The position numbers and the translations under genes were made by a program. This document shows positions 1 to 7,523 of a stretch of DNA of 64,000 nt, piece after piece; the first letter of the stretch is position 1, and every line of letters begins with the position of its first letter. Below the pieces are notes generated by a model that was not told the DNA's origin, did no database searches, and saw nothing but the letters and a program-made list of their open reading frames with translations. The stretch is from Bin87 sp965116565. Lineage in GTDB: Bacteria > Chloroflexota > Dehalococcoidia > Lucifugimonadales > UBA3495. Where the stretch lies: the NCBI GenBank assembly GCA_965116565.1, contig OZ220699.1:992001-1056000 (forward strand), written 5' to 3'.

Positions 1-136
1 AGGCGGTTCCCTTCTCGCCGGGAGGGACGGAATCCTCAAGGTCAACCATGATGATATCGGTGTTGAACTCCAGCGCGCGTTCCAGCATGTTGGCGCGGTT
101 GCCGGGGACGAACACCAGGCTGCGCATCAGATCCAC
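1..136 (-). CDS. HpcH/HpaI aldolase / citrate lyase beta (CitE)-like, N-terminal fragment
   Basis: Only the first 45 codons are inside the window; the gene runs off the left edge. The protein begins VDLMRSLVFVPGNR and continues with NTDIIMVDLEDSVPPGEK. This is the usual N-terminus of CitE/HpcH-type TIM-barrel lyases: a first strand ending in PG(N/D)R, then the D-E-D-(S/A)-V metal-binding and catalytic region. Such enzymes cleave or form acyl-CoA or 2-keto acid C-C bonds using Mg2+. The GTG at 136 is preferred because AGGTGA lies about eight bases upstream; an in-frame ATG at 127 has no such site. The exact substrate cannot be told from this fragment. Confidence 0.8.
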   Translation of the reverse strand, partial: MDLMRSLVFVPGNRANMLERALEFNTDIIMVDLEDSVPPGEKGTA

Positions 137-262
137 GGGCGCTTCACCTCACAATCGGTTGGGTACGGTTTAATTTGCGAACCCGTCGCTCATTTGAAGG
201 CAGGAGCCCAGAGGCCATGTGACCAGCGAATCGACAACACAATCCGCGACTTCAGGCACTGG

Positions 263-304
263 ATTCCTGCGCGCCGGAGGCGCGACTGCGACTTTCGCAG
301 GAAT
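263..304. repeat. Imperfect inverted repeat (REP/MITE-like hairpin) downstream of polA
   Basis: ATTCCTGCG (263-271) is the reverse complement of CGCAGGAAT (296-304). Inside it, GCGCC (271-275) can pair with GGCGC (279-283) as an alternative or cruciform-like inner stem. It lies in the 200-base gap between the CitE-like gene and the 3' end of polA, which holds no supported gene. The arms resemble the short 'ATTCC(C/T)GC...GAATGACG' intergenic palindromes common in bacteria. No second copy was noticed in this window. It could also help terminate polA transcription, although there is no T-run. Confidence 0.45.
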
Positions 305-338
305 GACGAATGGGGGAACTCCGGATGCGTAGATCAAT

Positions 339-3134
339 TCAGAAATCGCCCCAGGAATGGCCCGATTTCACGTCCACCTTGAGGGTGACGTCCAGGTCAA
401 GGGCGGCGGGCATTTCATCCAACGCCAGGGCGGTCATGTGATCCATCTCATCCTCGGGGACTTCGAAGACCAGCTCGTCGTGAACCTGCAGGATCATTTT
501 GGATCGCAACTGCTCATTTTTCATGCGCTCCTGGACGTTGATCATCGCCTTCTTCATGATGTCTGCGGCCGTGCCTTGGATCGGCATGTTGATCGCCATG
601 CGCTCGGCGGCGGCGCGCGTGTTGCCGTTGGTGGACTGGATGTCCGGGAAGTAGCGGCGACGGCCAAGCAGGGTTTCGGCGAACATAGTGGCGCGGGTCT
701 GGTCTTTCACCGATTCCAGGTAGTCGTTGATGCCCGGATAGCGCGACAGGTAGGTGTCGATGAAGTGGCGGCCCTCTTCGCGGCTGAATCCGGTCTGCTG
801 GGAGATGCCGTAGGGTCCCAGGCCGTAGATGACGCCGAAGTTCAGGACCTTGGCGATGCGGCGCTGCTCGCCGTCCACCTCGTTGATCGGGACGTTGAAC
901 ATCTGGCTGGCGGTGGCGGCGTGGATGTCCTCGCCTCTCCGGAACGCCTCCAGGAGCGAGGGGTCCTGGGATAGGTGGGCCAGGACGCGTAGCTCGATTT
1001 GCGAGTAGTCGGCAGAGAGAAGCTGACAGTTGGTGTCGGCGACGAAGGCGCGGCGCACCTGGCGTCCCAGCTCGGTTCGCACGGGGATGTTCTGGAGGTT
1101 GGGGTCGCTGCTGCTGATCCTGCCGGTGGCTGAGCCGGTCTGGTGGTACGAGGTGTGGATGCGCCCGGTGCTGGCATTGACCATCTGGGGAAGCGCATCG
1201 ACGTAGGTGGACTTGAGCTTGGACACCTGCCGATAGTCGAGGATGCGGTCAACCACCGGGTGCATGCCTTTCAGTGATTCCAGCGCGTTGGCATCCGTCG
1301 AGTAGCCGGACTTGGTGCGCCGCGTTTTGGGCAGTCCCAGTTCGCCGAACAGCAGGTCGCTGAGCTGCTTGGGCGAGTTGATGTTGACGCTGTGGCCGAT
1401 GTCGCCGTAGAGGTCGGTTTCGATCTGGTCCAGCTGCTCCTTCAGGTCGCGGGACATCTCGTGCAGGATGCCGGAATCCAACCGGACACCGGCGCGCTGC
1501 ATTTCGACCAGAACCGGGACCAATGGCAACTCAACGTCTGCCATCAATCCCTCCAGACCCTGCCGCTCCAGGAGGGGGTCGAACTGCTGGCGCAGTCGCA
1601 GGGTGCAGTCCGCGTCGGCTGCGGCGTAGGGCGCGCCGTCTTCGATGGCAACCTCGTTGAAGGTCTTTTGCTTCGCGCCCCGGCCGATGAGCTCGGTAAT
1701 CTCCGTCATCTCCCGGCCGAGGATGGCGAGCGCGAGGGGTTTCAGGCCCAGGCGATTGTTGCCCAGCAGGTGCGCCGCGATCATGGTGTCGTTGTCGATC
1801 ACGCCGTTGGGATCAATGCCGTAGTTGCTGAGCAGGGTCAGGTCGTAGTTGGCGTTGTGGGCGACCCGGCTGATGCCCTCTGCGGTGAAGAGGGGCCGCA
1901 CGGACGACAGAACCTCTTCCAACGGGAGTTGCTCGCCCTCGCGGTGTCCCACGGGGACGTACCAGGCGGGGCCGTCCGGGACGGCGAAGCTGAGGCCGGC
2001 CAACTCGGCGGCCATGGGGTCGGTGCTGCTGGATTCCGTGTCGAACGCAAAGGAGCCGGCCGCGACGATCCGGTCGATCATGGCTTGCAGCCCGTCGCCC
2101 GTTGCGACGATGCGGTAGTCGGTCTCGGGCGCGGCGTCGGGAGTTTCGGACGCGGGTAAAGAGGAAATCTCGGCGTCGGACGTGTTCGCGGTCCACGGCG
2201 CGTCCGGGGATGGGACGCGTCCCACTATGCTGTGGAATTCCAGGGCGGTCATCAGAGCAACCACATCTCCGCGCTGGTAGTTGCCGAACTGGCAGGCGTC
2301 GAGGTCCAGGCTGGTCGGCGCATCGCAGTCGATGGTGGTCAGGACGCGGTATTCGAAAGCGGCTTCGCGGTTGTTGGCCAGGCTGTTCTGGACGCGTTTC
2401 TGTGTTATTTCGTCGAGGTGTTCGAAGATGCCTTCCAGCGTCGCGTAAGCGGTGAGCAAGGTGGTGGCCGTCTTGTCGCCGACGGACGGGACGCCCGGGA
2501 TGTTGTCGGACTTGTCGCCGACCAGGGCCTTGTAGTCCGGTTGCTGAGCGGCGGTGAGGCCGCCGTACCGTTCGGCCAGTTCCTCCTCCCCAACGATCCG
2601 GCGGTCGCGTTCGCTGCTGGCGAGATCGACGCGCACGCGGGGCGTGATCAACTGGAAAGTGTCGCGGTCGCCGGTCAGGATGACCGTATCCACGTTGGCG
2701 GCTTCCGCCTGCCGGGACAGGGTGCCGATGATATCGTCGGCTTCCCAGCCTGGCAGCTCGTACACGGGTACGGCGAAGGCCCTCATCACCTCCTTGACTC
2801 GGTCGAATTGGCCCCGCAGCTCGGGTGGAGTGGGAGGACGTTGCGCCTTGTACTCGGGGAAGCGTTCGTGTCGGAATGTAGGGGTGGGCGTGTCGAATGC
2901 GATGGCGACGTGGGTGGGCTGCCATTCGTTCAGGGCCCGCAGGAAAACGCTCGCGAACCCGTACACGCCGGTGACGTCCTCTCCCGTGGTGGAGACAGTC
3001 AGGTTGCGGCTGACGCTGATGGCTCGGAATGAGCGGTGGACCATCGCGTGGCCATCGATCAGGAGGAGAAGCGGCGACTGCCTGACGGCGCCACCGAAAG
3101 ACATCGGCATGGATATCTGGCCGCTGTTTACCAT
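339..3134 (-). CDS. polA: DNA polymerase I (5'-3' exonuclease, 3'-5' exonuclease, polymerase)
   Basis: A 931-residue three-domain Pol I that processes Okazaki fragments and fills repair gaps. The N-terminal FEN-like 5' nuclease (about 1-300) shows LLLIDGHAMVHRSF, GWEADDIIGTL, TGDRDTFQLI and GDKSDNIPGVPSVGDKTA. The middle proofreading domain keeps the DEDDy residues: FDTES, HNANYDL and YAAADAD. So, unlike Thermus Pol I, this enzyme is probably proofreading-competent. The polymerase domain carries motif A (DYSQIELR), motif B (RRIAKVLNFGVIYG) and motif C (VHDELVFE). The frame is open upstream, but the ATG at 3134 has GGGAGGTG seven bases ahead of it and sits just downstream of a TATAAT box. Longer versions would start upstream of the likely transcription start. 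Confidence 0.96.
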   Translation of the reverse strand: MVNSGQISMPMSFGGAVRQSPLLLLIDGHAMVHRSFRAISVSRNLTVSTTGEDVTGVYGFASVFLRALNEWQPTHVAIAFDTPTPTFRHERFPEYKAQRPPTPPELRGQFDRVKEVMRAFAVPVYELPGWEADDIIGTLSRQAEAANVDTVILTGDRDTFQLITPRVRVDLASSERDRRIVGEEELAERYGGLTAAQQPDYKALVGDKSDNIPGVPSVGDKTATTLLTAYATLEGIFEHLDEITQKRVQNSLANNREAAFEYRVLTTIDCDAPTSLDLDACQFGNYQRGDVVALMTALEFHSIVGRVPSPDAPWTANTSDAEISSLPASETPDAAPETDYRIVATGDGLQAMIDRIVAAGSFAFDTESSSTDPMAAELAGLSFAVPDGPAWYVPVGHREGEQLPLEEVLSSVRPLFTAEGISRVAHNANYDLTLLSNYGIDPNGVIDNDTMIAAHLLGNNRLGLKPLALAILGREMTEITELIGRGAKQKTFNEVAIEDGAPYAAADADCTLRLRQQFDPLLERQGLEGLMADVELPLVPVLVEMQRAGVRLDSGILHEMSRDLKEQLDQIETDLYGDIGHSVNINSPKQLSDLLFGELGLPKTRRTKSGYSTDANALESLKGMHPVVDRILDYRQVSKLKSTYVDALPQMVNASTGRIHTSYHQTGSATGRISSSDPNLQNIPVRTELGRQVRRAFVADTNCQLLSADYSQIELRVLAHLSQDPSLLEAFRRGEDIHAATASQMFNVPINEVDGEQRRIAKVLNFGVIYGLGPYGISQQTGFSREEGRHFIDTYLSRYPGINDYLESVKDQTRATMFAETLLGRRRYFPDIQSTNGNTRAAAERMAINMPIQGTAADIMKKAMINVQERMKNEQLRSKMILQVHDELVFEVPEDEMDHMTALALDEMPAALDLDVTLKVDVKSGHSWGDF

Positions 3135-3192
3135 TGGCGCACCTCCCTCGGCCGGCCGAGAGCCACCGGGTCGTCGGTTGTACTGGAACGGC

Positions 3193-3198
3193 ATTATA
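3193..3198 (-). promoter_or_regulatory. -10 box for polA
   Basis: A perfect TATAAT on the minus strand, 59 bases upstream of the polA ATG. No good -35 hexamer is visible at normal spacing. Its position argues against the longer polA open frame. Confidence 0.55.
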
Positions 3199-3294
3199 CA
3201 CAAGGCCAACCCCATCAGCCCCGACCCTGCCGAAGTGGGCGTCACTCCATTCACCAGTTTCTGAAATGGATCGCACTGCTCGGATCCGCCGCTG

Positions 3295-3303
3295 TGCTAA
3301 AAT
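3295..3303 (+). promoter_or_regulatory. Extended -10 promoter for the fmdB-thiE run
   Basis: TGC-TAAAAT ends only 10 bases before the MPMYEYRC start codon of the first FmdB gene. The transcript would therefore have almost no leader. It lies back to back with the polA promoter. Confidence 0.5.
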
Positions 3304-3313
3304 GCTGCCTGCC

Positions 3314-3631
3314 ATGCCGATGTACGAATACCGATGCAACGATTGCGGCCAGCGACAATCCAGGTTGGTCTACAGTTGGACCCCTGCCGACGGGCTGAAC
3401 TGCAATAGTTGCGCCAGCGGCGAGCTTTCCAGGTTGATGTCCGGCTTCTCGTTCCACCGTTCCTGGGGCGAAAGCCTCAACTGGATGCCCGATAACGCCG
3501 CCGCCGACCTCGACGACAGCCACATTGGGAGCATCGACTCCCACATGGGGCGGATGGGCGAGGCCATGGGCGGAGTGGTCACGCCGGACTTCCACGAGCA
3601 CCGGCACGAGATCAACCACCCGGACGCTTGA
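3314..3631 (+). CDS. FmdB family zinc-ribbon protein (first of two)
   Basis: A 105-residue FmdB/CxxC_CxxC_SSSS-type protein. It opens with the family hallmark MPMYEYRC; the paired CNDC (from residue 7) and CNSC motifs would bind one zinc. The C-terminal half is polar and His/Asp-rich (SHMGRMGEAMGG, HEHRHEINHPDA) and matches nothing I recognise. The start was set at the ATG giving MPMYEYRC rather than the upstream ATG at 3302, which would add LPA-type residues not found in the family. Its TGA lies six bases before the next FmdB start. FmdB proteins were first named as putative regulators of formamidase operons; their real role is unknown. Confidence 0.8.
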   Translation: MPMYEYRCNDCGQRQSRLVYSWTPADGLNCNSCASGELSRLMSGFSFHRSWGESLNWMPDNAAADLDDSHIGSIDSHMGRMGEAMGGVVTPDFHEHRHEINHPDA

Positions 3632-3636
3632 TCGTC

Positions 3637-3972
3637 ATGCCTATCTACGAATACCGATGCCCGGAGTGCCAGGCCGTCCAGTCGGTCTTCGTGCGCTCCA
3701 TCAGCGGCCACGTGCCGCCGGTCTGCTCGGGTTGCGGCCACGACACCATGGAGCGGCGGATGTCGACGTTCGCCATGGGTAAATCCGTTGCCGGCGTCCA
3801 TGAAGCCAACCCCAGGGGCAGCAGCAGCCGGGATTACTACAGCGATCCGCGCAATATCGGACGCAACGTCGAGGAATCGTTTGCCCGTCACGGGATGGAC
3901 ATGCCGGACTCGGTGCGGCAATCAATTGACTCGGCTCGAAGTGGCGAGACGCCGAAGGGGCTGGACCTGTGA
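3637..3972 (+). CDS. FmdB family zinc-ribbon protein (second of two)
   Basis: A 111-residue protein starting MPIYEYRCPEC, with the second zinc pair in CSGC, so one four-Cys zinc ribbon at the N-terminus. The remainder is a polar tail (GSSSRDYYSDPRNIGRN) that includes the Ser/Arg-rich stretch typical of this family. It follows the first FmdB gene by five bases and overlaps the thiE start by four (GTGA), so it is translationally coupled to both. The two paralogues share only the N-terminal ribbon. The in-frame TTG at 3628 was rejected because all FmdB proteins begin at the MPxYEYRC methionine. Function unknown; a nucleic-acid or protein-binding ribbon is the usual guess. Confidence 0.82.
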   Translation: MPIYEYRCPECQAVQSVFVRSISGHVPPVCSGCGHDTMERRMSTFAMGKSVAGVHEANPRGSSSRDYYSDPRNIGRNVEESFARHGMDMPDSVRQSIDSARSGETPKGLDL

Positions 3973-4946
3973 CTTCTGCCCAGGACAACGCTGGATCCAA
4001 CCTGTTGCCCGCCCTGCTGGCATGCCTCGACGGAATGCTGGCGTCGGACGCCATTCCCGAGGGCCTGATGCGGGGCGAGATCGGCTGGTTGGGTGATGGG
4101 CTGAGTGATCCGGCTCGTGAATCCGCCGCCCCCGGAAAGGCAGAAACCCGGTATGAGGCGCTGAATTTGGCGAATACCGCCGCCGGCTTGCTGTCGGCCC
4201 TGGAGGGTTCCGGAGAGGTCCCGTCAGACGCGGCCCTGCAGTTGGAGCGGGCGTTGGATGACGCGGTCGCTCGCATGGGCGCTGCGCTGCGGCAGGAGCA
4301 GGCGCACCGCATCCACGGTTTGTACGTGATCATCGACCCGGAGGTGACCGGCGGAAGGAGTCCCTTTGACATCGCTCAGGCCGCCATCAACGGCGGGGCG
4401 CGGATGCTGCAACTCCGCGACAAGCTGCGAGACAAGGGTGAACAACTGCCGTTGGGCATGGCGTTGCGGGATCTGTGCGCCGCGAATGGAGCGCTCTTGA
4501 TCATCAATGACCACGCGGACCTGGCGGCTGCGTTGGGGCCGGATCACGTGGGATTGCACGTGGGTCAGACCGACCTGCCGGTGGCTGAAGCCCGGAAAGT
4601 CCTGGCGCCGGGCCAGGTGCTGGGGCGATCCAACCGCGAGATCGACTTGATTATCGAATCCCAGCAGATGGGGGCCGATCACGTGGCATTCGGGGCAATG
4701 TACACGACGACCACCAAGCAGGTAACGCGGGCGCCGCAGGGTCCGGAGCGGCTGAAGCAAGCGCGGGCTGCCGCCCAGGTGCCGCTGGTGGCGATTGGCG
4801 GGATCACGGCGCAGAACGTCGCTCCCGTGGTGGAGGCCGGCGCCGATGCCATCTGCGTGACCGCTGCGGTGGGCAGCGCTCCCGATCCGGAGGCCGCCGC
4901 CGCCGAGTTGACCGATGCGATCCGCGCCGCCGGCGGTCGCGTCTAA
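3969..4946 (+). CDS. thiE: Thiamine-phosphate synthase with an extra N-terminal helical domain
   Basis: 325 residues. Residues from about 116 on form the ThiE TIM barrel, which joins HMP-PP and thiazole phosphate to give thiamine phosphate. Visible motifs are MLQLRDK (pyrophosphate site), LLIINDHADLA, HVGLHVGQTDLP, VLGRSN, FGAMYTTTTK and VAIGGI. The first 115 residues are alpha-helical and rich in Ala/Leu/Glu and are absent from ordinary ThiE (about 210 residues). They resemble a small helical bundle and are unassigned. The start is the GTG of a GTGA overlap with the upstream FmdB gene. A TPP riboswitch is not visible. ThiD is encoded 17.5 kb away and a YjbQ protein at the far right of the window. 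Confidence 0.9.
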   Translation: MTSAQDNAGSNLLPALLACLDGMLASDAIPEGLMRGEIGWLGDGLSDPARESAAPGKAETRYEALNLANTAAGLLSALEGSGEVPSDAALQLERALDDAVARMGAALRQEQAHRIHGLYVIIDPEVTGGRSPFDIAQAAINGGARMLQLRDKLRDKGEQLPLGMALRDLCAANGALLIINDHADLAAALGPDHVGLHVGQTDLPVAEARKVLAPGQVLGRSNREIDLIIESQQMGADHVAFGAMYTTTTKQVTRAPQGPERLKQARAAAQVPLVAIGGITAQNVAPVVEAGADAICVTAAVGSAPDPEAAAAELTDAIRAAGGRV

Positions 4947-4959
4947 GGCTGGCGTCCGG

Positions 4960-5595
4960 ATGCCCACGCGTTATGGTCCGCACCTCTCTGCGTTGTCGGC
5001 TCATGCGGTGTCCGAGTTATCGGCGAGGCACCAGGCCAGGGAGCGGGCTTTGGCGGTTTCGCGGCAGGTGATACGCAGTTCGGCGAACGCGATTCGGGCG
5101 GTTCATCGCAACGATTTTGAAGAAGCCAGTCGTCTGATCGCGGAGGCCTCGGAACGGTTGAGCGAGACCACCAGCATTCGGGTTGACAATCCGGAGATTT
5201 ACTACGCGGGCCTTCTTTCGGACGCGCGCAAGGAGTTCACCGAGGCGAACATAACGTTGGCGGTAATATCCGAAGGCGAAATCCCCGACGCGGAAACGTT
5301 GGGCATCGATCCACCGGCGTACCTGAACGGTATGGCCGAGGTGATTGGGGAATTGCGCCGGTACATCCTGGACGCACTGCGCCGCGACGATACGGGCCGC
5401 TGCGAGGAGCTGATGGAATTGATGGACGAGATCTACGGCATCCTGGTTACCGTGGACTTTCCTGAAGCCGTCACCGGAGGACTGCGCCACAGCACGGACG
5501 CCATGCGGGGAGTCCTGGAACGCACGCGAGGGGACCTCACGATTTCCTTGCAGCAGCGTCGGTTGGAGCAAAAGCTGGCGGAGCTGGAAGGCTGA
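4960..5595 (+). CDS. Translin family protein
   Basis: A 211-residue all-helical protein of the translin/TRAX family. The C-terminal signature DFPEAVTGGLRHSTDAMRG and LERTRGDLT followed by QQRRLEQKL closely matches the family motif around its last helices. Eukaryotic translin binds single-stranded DNA/RNA and, with TRAX, forms the C3PO nuclease. Prokaryotic members have been studied mainly in archaea and a few bacteria, and their role here is unknown. The TRAX catalytic Glu pattern (E-E-D) cannot be confirmed by eye. The ATG at 4960 follows the thiE stop by 13 bases; the earlier ATG at 4915 would overlap thiE by 32 bases and has no better ribosome site. Confidence 0.8.
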   Translation: MPTRYGPHLSALSAHAVSELSARHQARERALAVSRQVIRSSANAIRAVHRNDFEEASRLIAEASERLSETTSIRVDNPEIYYAGLLSDARKEFTEANITLAVISEGEIPDAETLGIDPPAYLNGMAEVIGELRRYILDALRRDDTGRCEELMELMDEIYGILVTVDFPEAVTGGLRHSTDAMRGVLERTRGDLTISLQQRRLEQKLAELEG

Positions 5596-5602
5596 ACCCG
5601 GG

Positions 5603-6361
5603 TTGCTCTCGGCAGTTTCGCGTTGGTTGCCCGCCGCGTTCGAGGCTCACTGGCTGAATCCCCTGCTGTTCTCCTGGCCGATTGACCGGGAGGCGTTGAC
5701 TCCGTTCCTGCCAGATAGCCTGGAGATAGATTCCTGGCGCGGCGCCGCCTATATCAGCCTGGTGGGCCTCAGGTTGGAATCCGCCAGGGTGCTTGGAGTC
5801 CCTGCGCCGATCGCCGGCTATGATGAGGTCAACCTGCGGTTTTATGTGCGCCGGGTGACGGATGGAAATGACTCGTGCCCGGGAGTGGTATTCGTGCGCC
5901 AAATTGTGCCGCACCGCATCACTGCGGTCGCGGCTCGCATGGTGTACGGGGAGCCGTTCGTCGCCGCGCCGGTCAGCCATGAATTTGGCGTGGCCGAACC
6001 GGAAGGTTCACAATGTGGGCGACGGGTTTCGTACGAATGTGTACACGCCGGCCGAGCCCAACGATTCTGGGCTGAGACCGGATCCAAGGAGCAAACCTTT
6101 GCGGCGCGCGGATCTCTGGACGAATTTTTGACCGCCAGATATTGGGGCTATAACGGCAAACCGGGTGGGCGCACCAGGGCGTACCAACTGGCAAGGCCAG
6201 AATGGCAGTTGTGCCAGGTCTCGGGCTGGGGCGTCGATCGTGATCTCGGCGAACCATACGGTGAACCCTTCACCACGGTGATGCGCGGTGAACCCGCCTT
6301 GGTGTTATTGGCGACGGGATCGCGGGCCGCAGTTGGATGGCCGGCCAGGCTGGCTGTTTGA
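5603..6361 (+). CDS. DUF2071 / YqjF family protein
   Basis: 252 residues with the YqjF/DUF2071 layout: WLNPLLFSWPIDREALTPFLP near the start, then EIDSWRGAAYISLVGLRL, YDEVNLRFYVRR, GVVFVRQIVP and a late FLTARYWGY motif. The fold belongs to the acetoacetate decarboxylase-like superfamily; no reaction has been assigned to most members. The best start is TTG at 5603, seven bases after the translin stop. No ATG occurs near the conserved N-terminus, so the start is uncertain. It is probably the last gene of the run beginning at the FmdB promoter, because a new promoter follows at 6388. Confidence 0.78.
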   Translation: MLSAVSRWLPAAFEAHWLNPLLFSWPIDREALTPFLPDSLEIDSWRGAAYISLVGLRLESARVLGVPAPIAGYDEVNLRFYVRRVTDGNDSCPGVVFVRQIVPHRITAVAARMVYGEPFVAAPVSHEFGVAEPEGSQCGRRVSYECVHAGRAQRFWAETGSKEQTFAARGSLDEFLTARYWGYNGKPGGRTRAYQLARPEWQLCQVSGWGVDRDLGEPYGEPFTTVMRGEPALVLLATGSRAAVGWPARLAV

Positions 6362-6387
6362 CGCGTGTCCGGCCTGCAGACGACAAG

Positions 6388-6417
6388 TTGTGATTGGGTT
6401 CCGACGATTGGTAGAAT
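6388..6417 (+). promoter_or_regulatory. Promoter of the UGSC two-gene unit
   Basis: TTGTGA at 6388-6393, an 18-base spacer, then TAGAAT at 6412-6417 preceded by TGG (extended -10). The start codon of the first gene is 33 bases downstream, with AAGGAG in between. Confidence 0.55.
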
Positions 6418-6450
6418 AGCATGGTTGAGATTTCGTGAAGGAGCTGGCAA

Positions 6451-7488
6451 ATGGTCGATCAAGTACAACGCGCGTCGGTGATTGAGTATCCCGATAGCCT
6501 GGATGCCATCGAGGAGTGCTACCGGCGCGGTTGGACGGACGGTTTGCCCGTCGTCCCTCCAACGGCGGAACGCGTGCAGGCCATGCTGGACGCCGTTGGG
6601 TTGGCGCCCGAGACCCTGCTGGGGGAGGTTGAGGTGCGAAGGCGGGCGCTGACTGCGGAGCAGGCGGCGGCCAACGCCGTCATGGCAGGATGTCTGCCCA
6701 GCTATTTCCCGATCGTGCTGGCGACGATGAACGCTCTGTTCGAGTTCGATCCGAATTGCCTTCACGAAGTCTCTGCCGTAACGAACTCCACCGGGTTGTT
6801 GACCATCGTCAATGGGCCGATACGACGCGAAATCGAGCTGAACTGTACCGACAACCTGTTCAGTCCCGGGTATCGGGCCAATGCGACCATTGGACGGGCG
6901 CTCCGCCTGATTCTGATCAACGTGTTTGAACAAAGGCCGGGTGTCCTGGACCGGGGATGCATGGGAAGCCTGACCAAGTTTGGCGTGGTCTTTGGCGAGG
7001 ACGAGGAAAACAGCCCGTGGGAACCGTTCCACGTGAGCATGGGCTTCGAACCCGAACAATCTACGGTCACGGTGGCGACGATCCAGGACCCGTCGATGCA
7101 CGGCAACCGCTATGGGACGACCGGCGAAAGTTTGCTGGACTCGATCGCCGACGGGATGGCAAACCACGGGTTGGGCATCTACTTTGGGCGTGGCATCAAG
7201 TGGGTATGGGTCGTGGGCCACTGGCACTCCGAACTCCTGGGGCGCCAGGGCTGGAGCCGCAGGAACATGCAGGAGTATCTGTACGAAAAATCCTGGCGGT
7301 CGGTGGGCGAACTGAAGCGCCTGGGAATGATGAACGGGGAAGTGGCGGCGGGAGACGACGAGGAACGGCTGCTGACCGTGGAAAGCCCGGACGATATCCT
7401 CATCGTAAAAGCGGGCGGTGACAGTGGCATCTACAGCGAACTGATCATGAACTACTTTGGAGTGCCAGCCGTTATTGAGGCTGTTTAG
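6451..7488 (+). CDS. Uncharacterised 345-aa protein paired with a UGSC-type (seleno)protein
   Basis: The N-terminus reads YPDSLDAIEECYRRGWTDGL followed by PVVPPT. I associate this with the larger partner proteins found beside UGSC-motif genes in Chloroflexota and Actinobacteria; this is from memory and not checked. No classical nucleotide-binding or hydrolase motif is visible. Cysteines occur at ECYRRG, GCLPSYFP, PNCLHEVS, NCTDNLF and RGCMGS. Conserved-looking blocks include SAVTNSTGLLTIVNGPIRRE (residues about 108-127) and a GIYFGRGIKWVWVVGHWHSE stretch. No signal peptide or membrane segment. The start ATG has AAGGAG eight bases upstream. It is 35 bases from the UGSC gene, in the same transcription unit, so the two products probably act together. 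The function is not known. Confidence 0.75.
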   Translation: MVDQVQRASVIEYPDSLDAIEECYRRGWTDGLPVVPPTAERVQAMLDAVGLAPETLLGEVEVRRRALTAEQAAANAVMAGCLPSYFPIVLATMNALFEFDPNCLHEVSAVTNSTGLLTIVNGPIRREIELNCTDNLFSPGYRANATIGRALRLILINVFEQRPGVLDRGCMGSLTKFGVVFGEDEENSPWEPFHVSMGFEPEQSTVTVATIQDPSMHGNRYGTTGESLLDSIADGMANHGLGIYFGRGIKWVWVVGHWHSELLGRQGWSRRNMQEYLYEKSWRSVGELKRLGMMNGEVAAGDDEERLLTVESPDDILIVKAGGDSGIYSELIMNYFGVPAVIEAV

Positions 7489-7523
7489 TACGACGACTGG
7501 CCTGCCAGTCAAAGGAGACCGCG

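Noticed and set aside
1813..3339. 508-residue open frame overlapping polA
   Set aside because: Arg/Pro/His-rich shadow of the polA frame with no domain.
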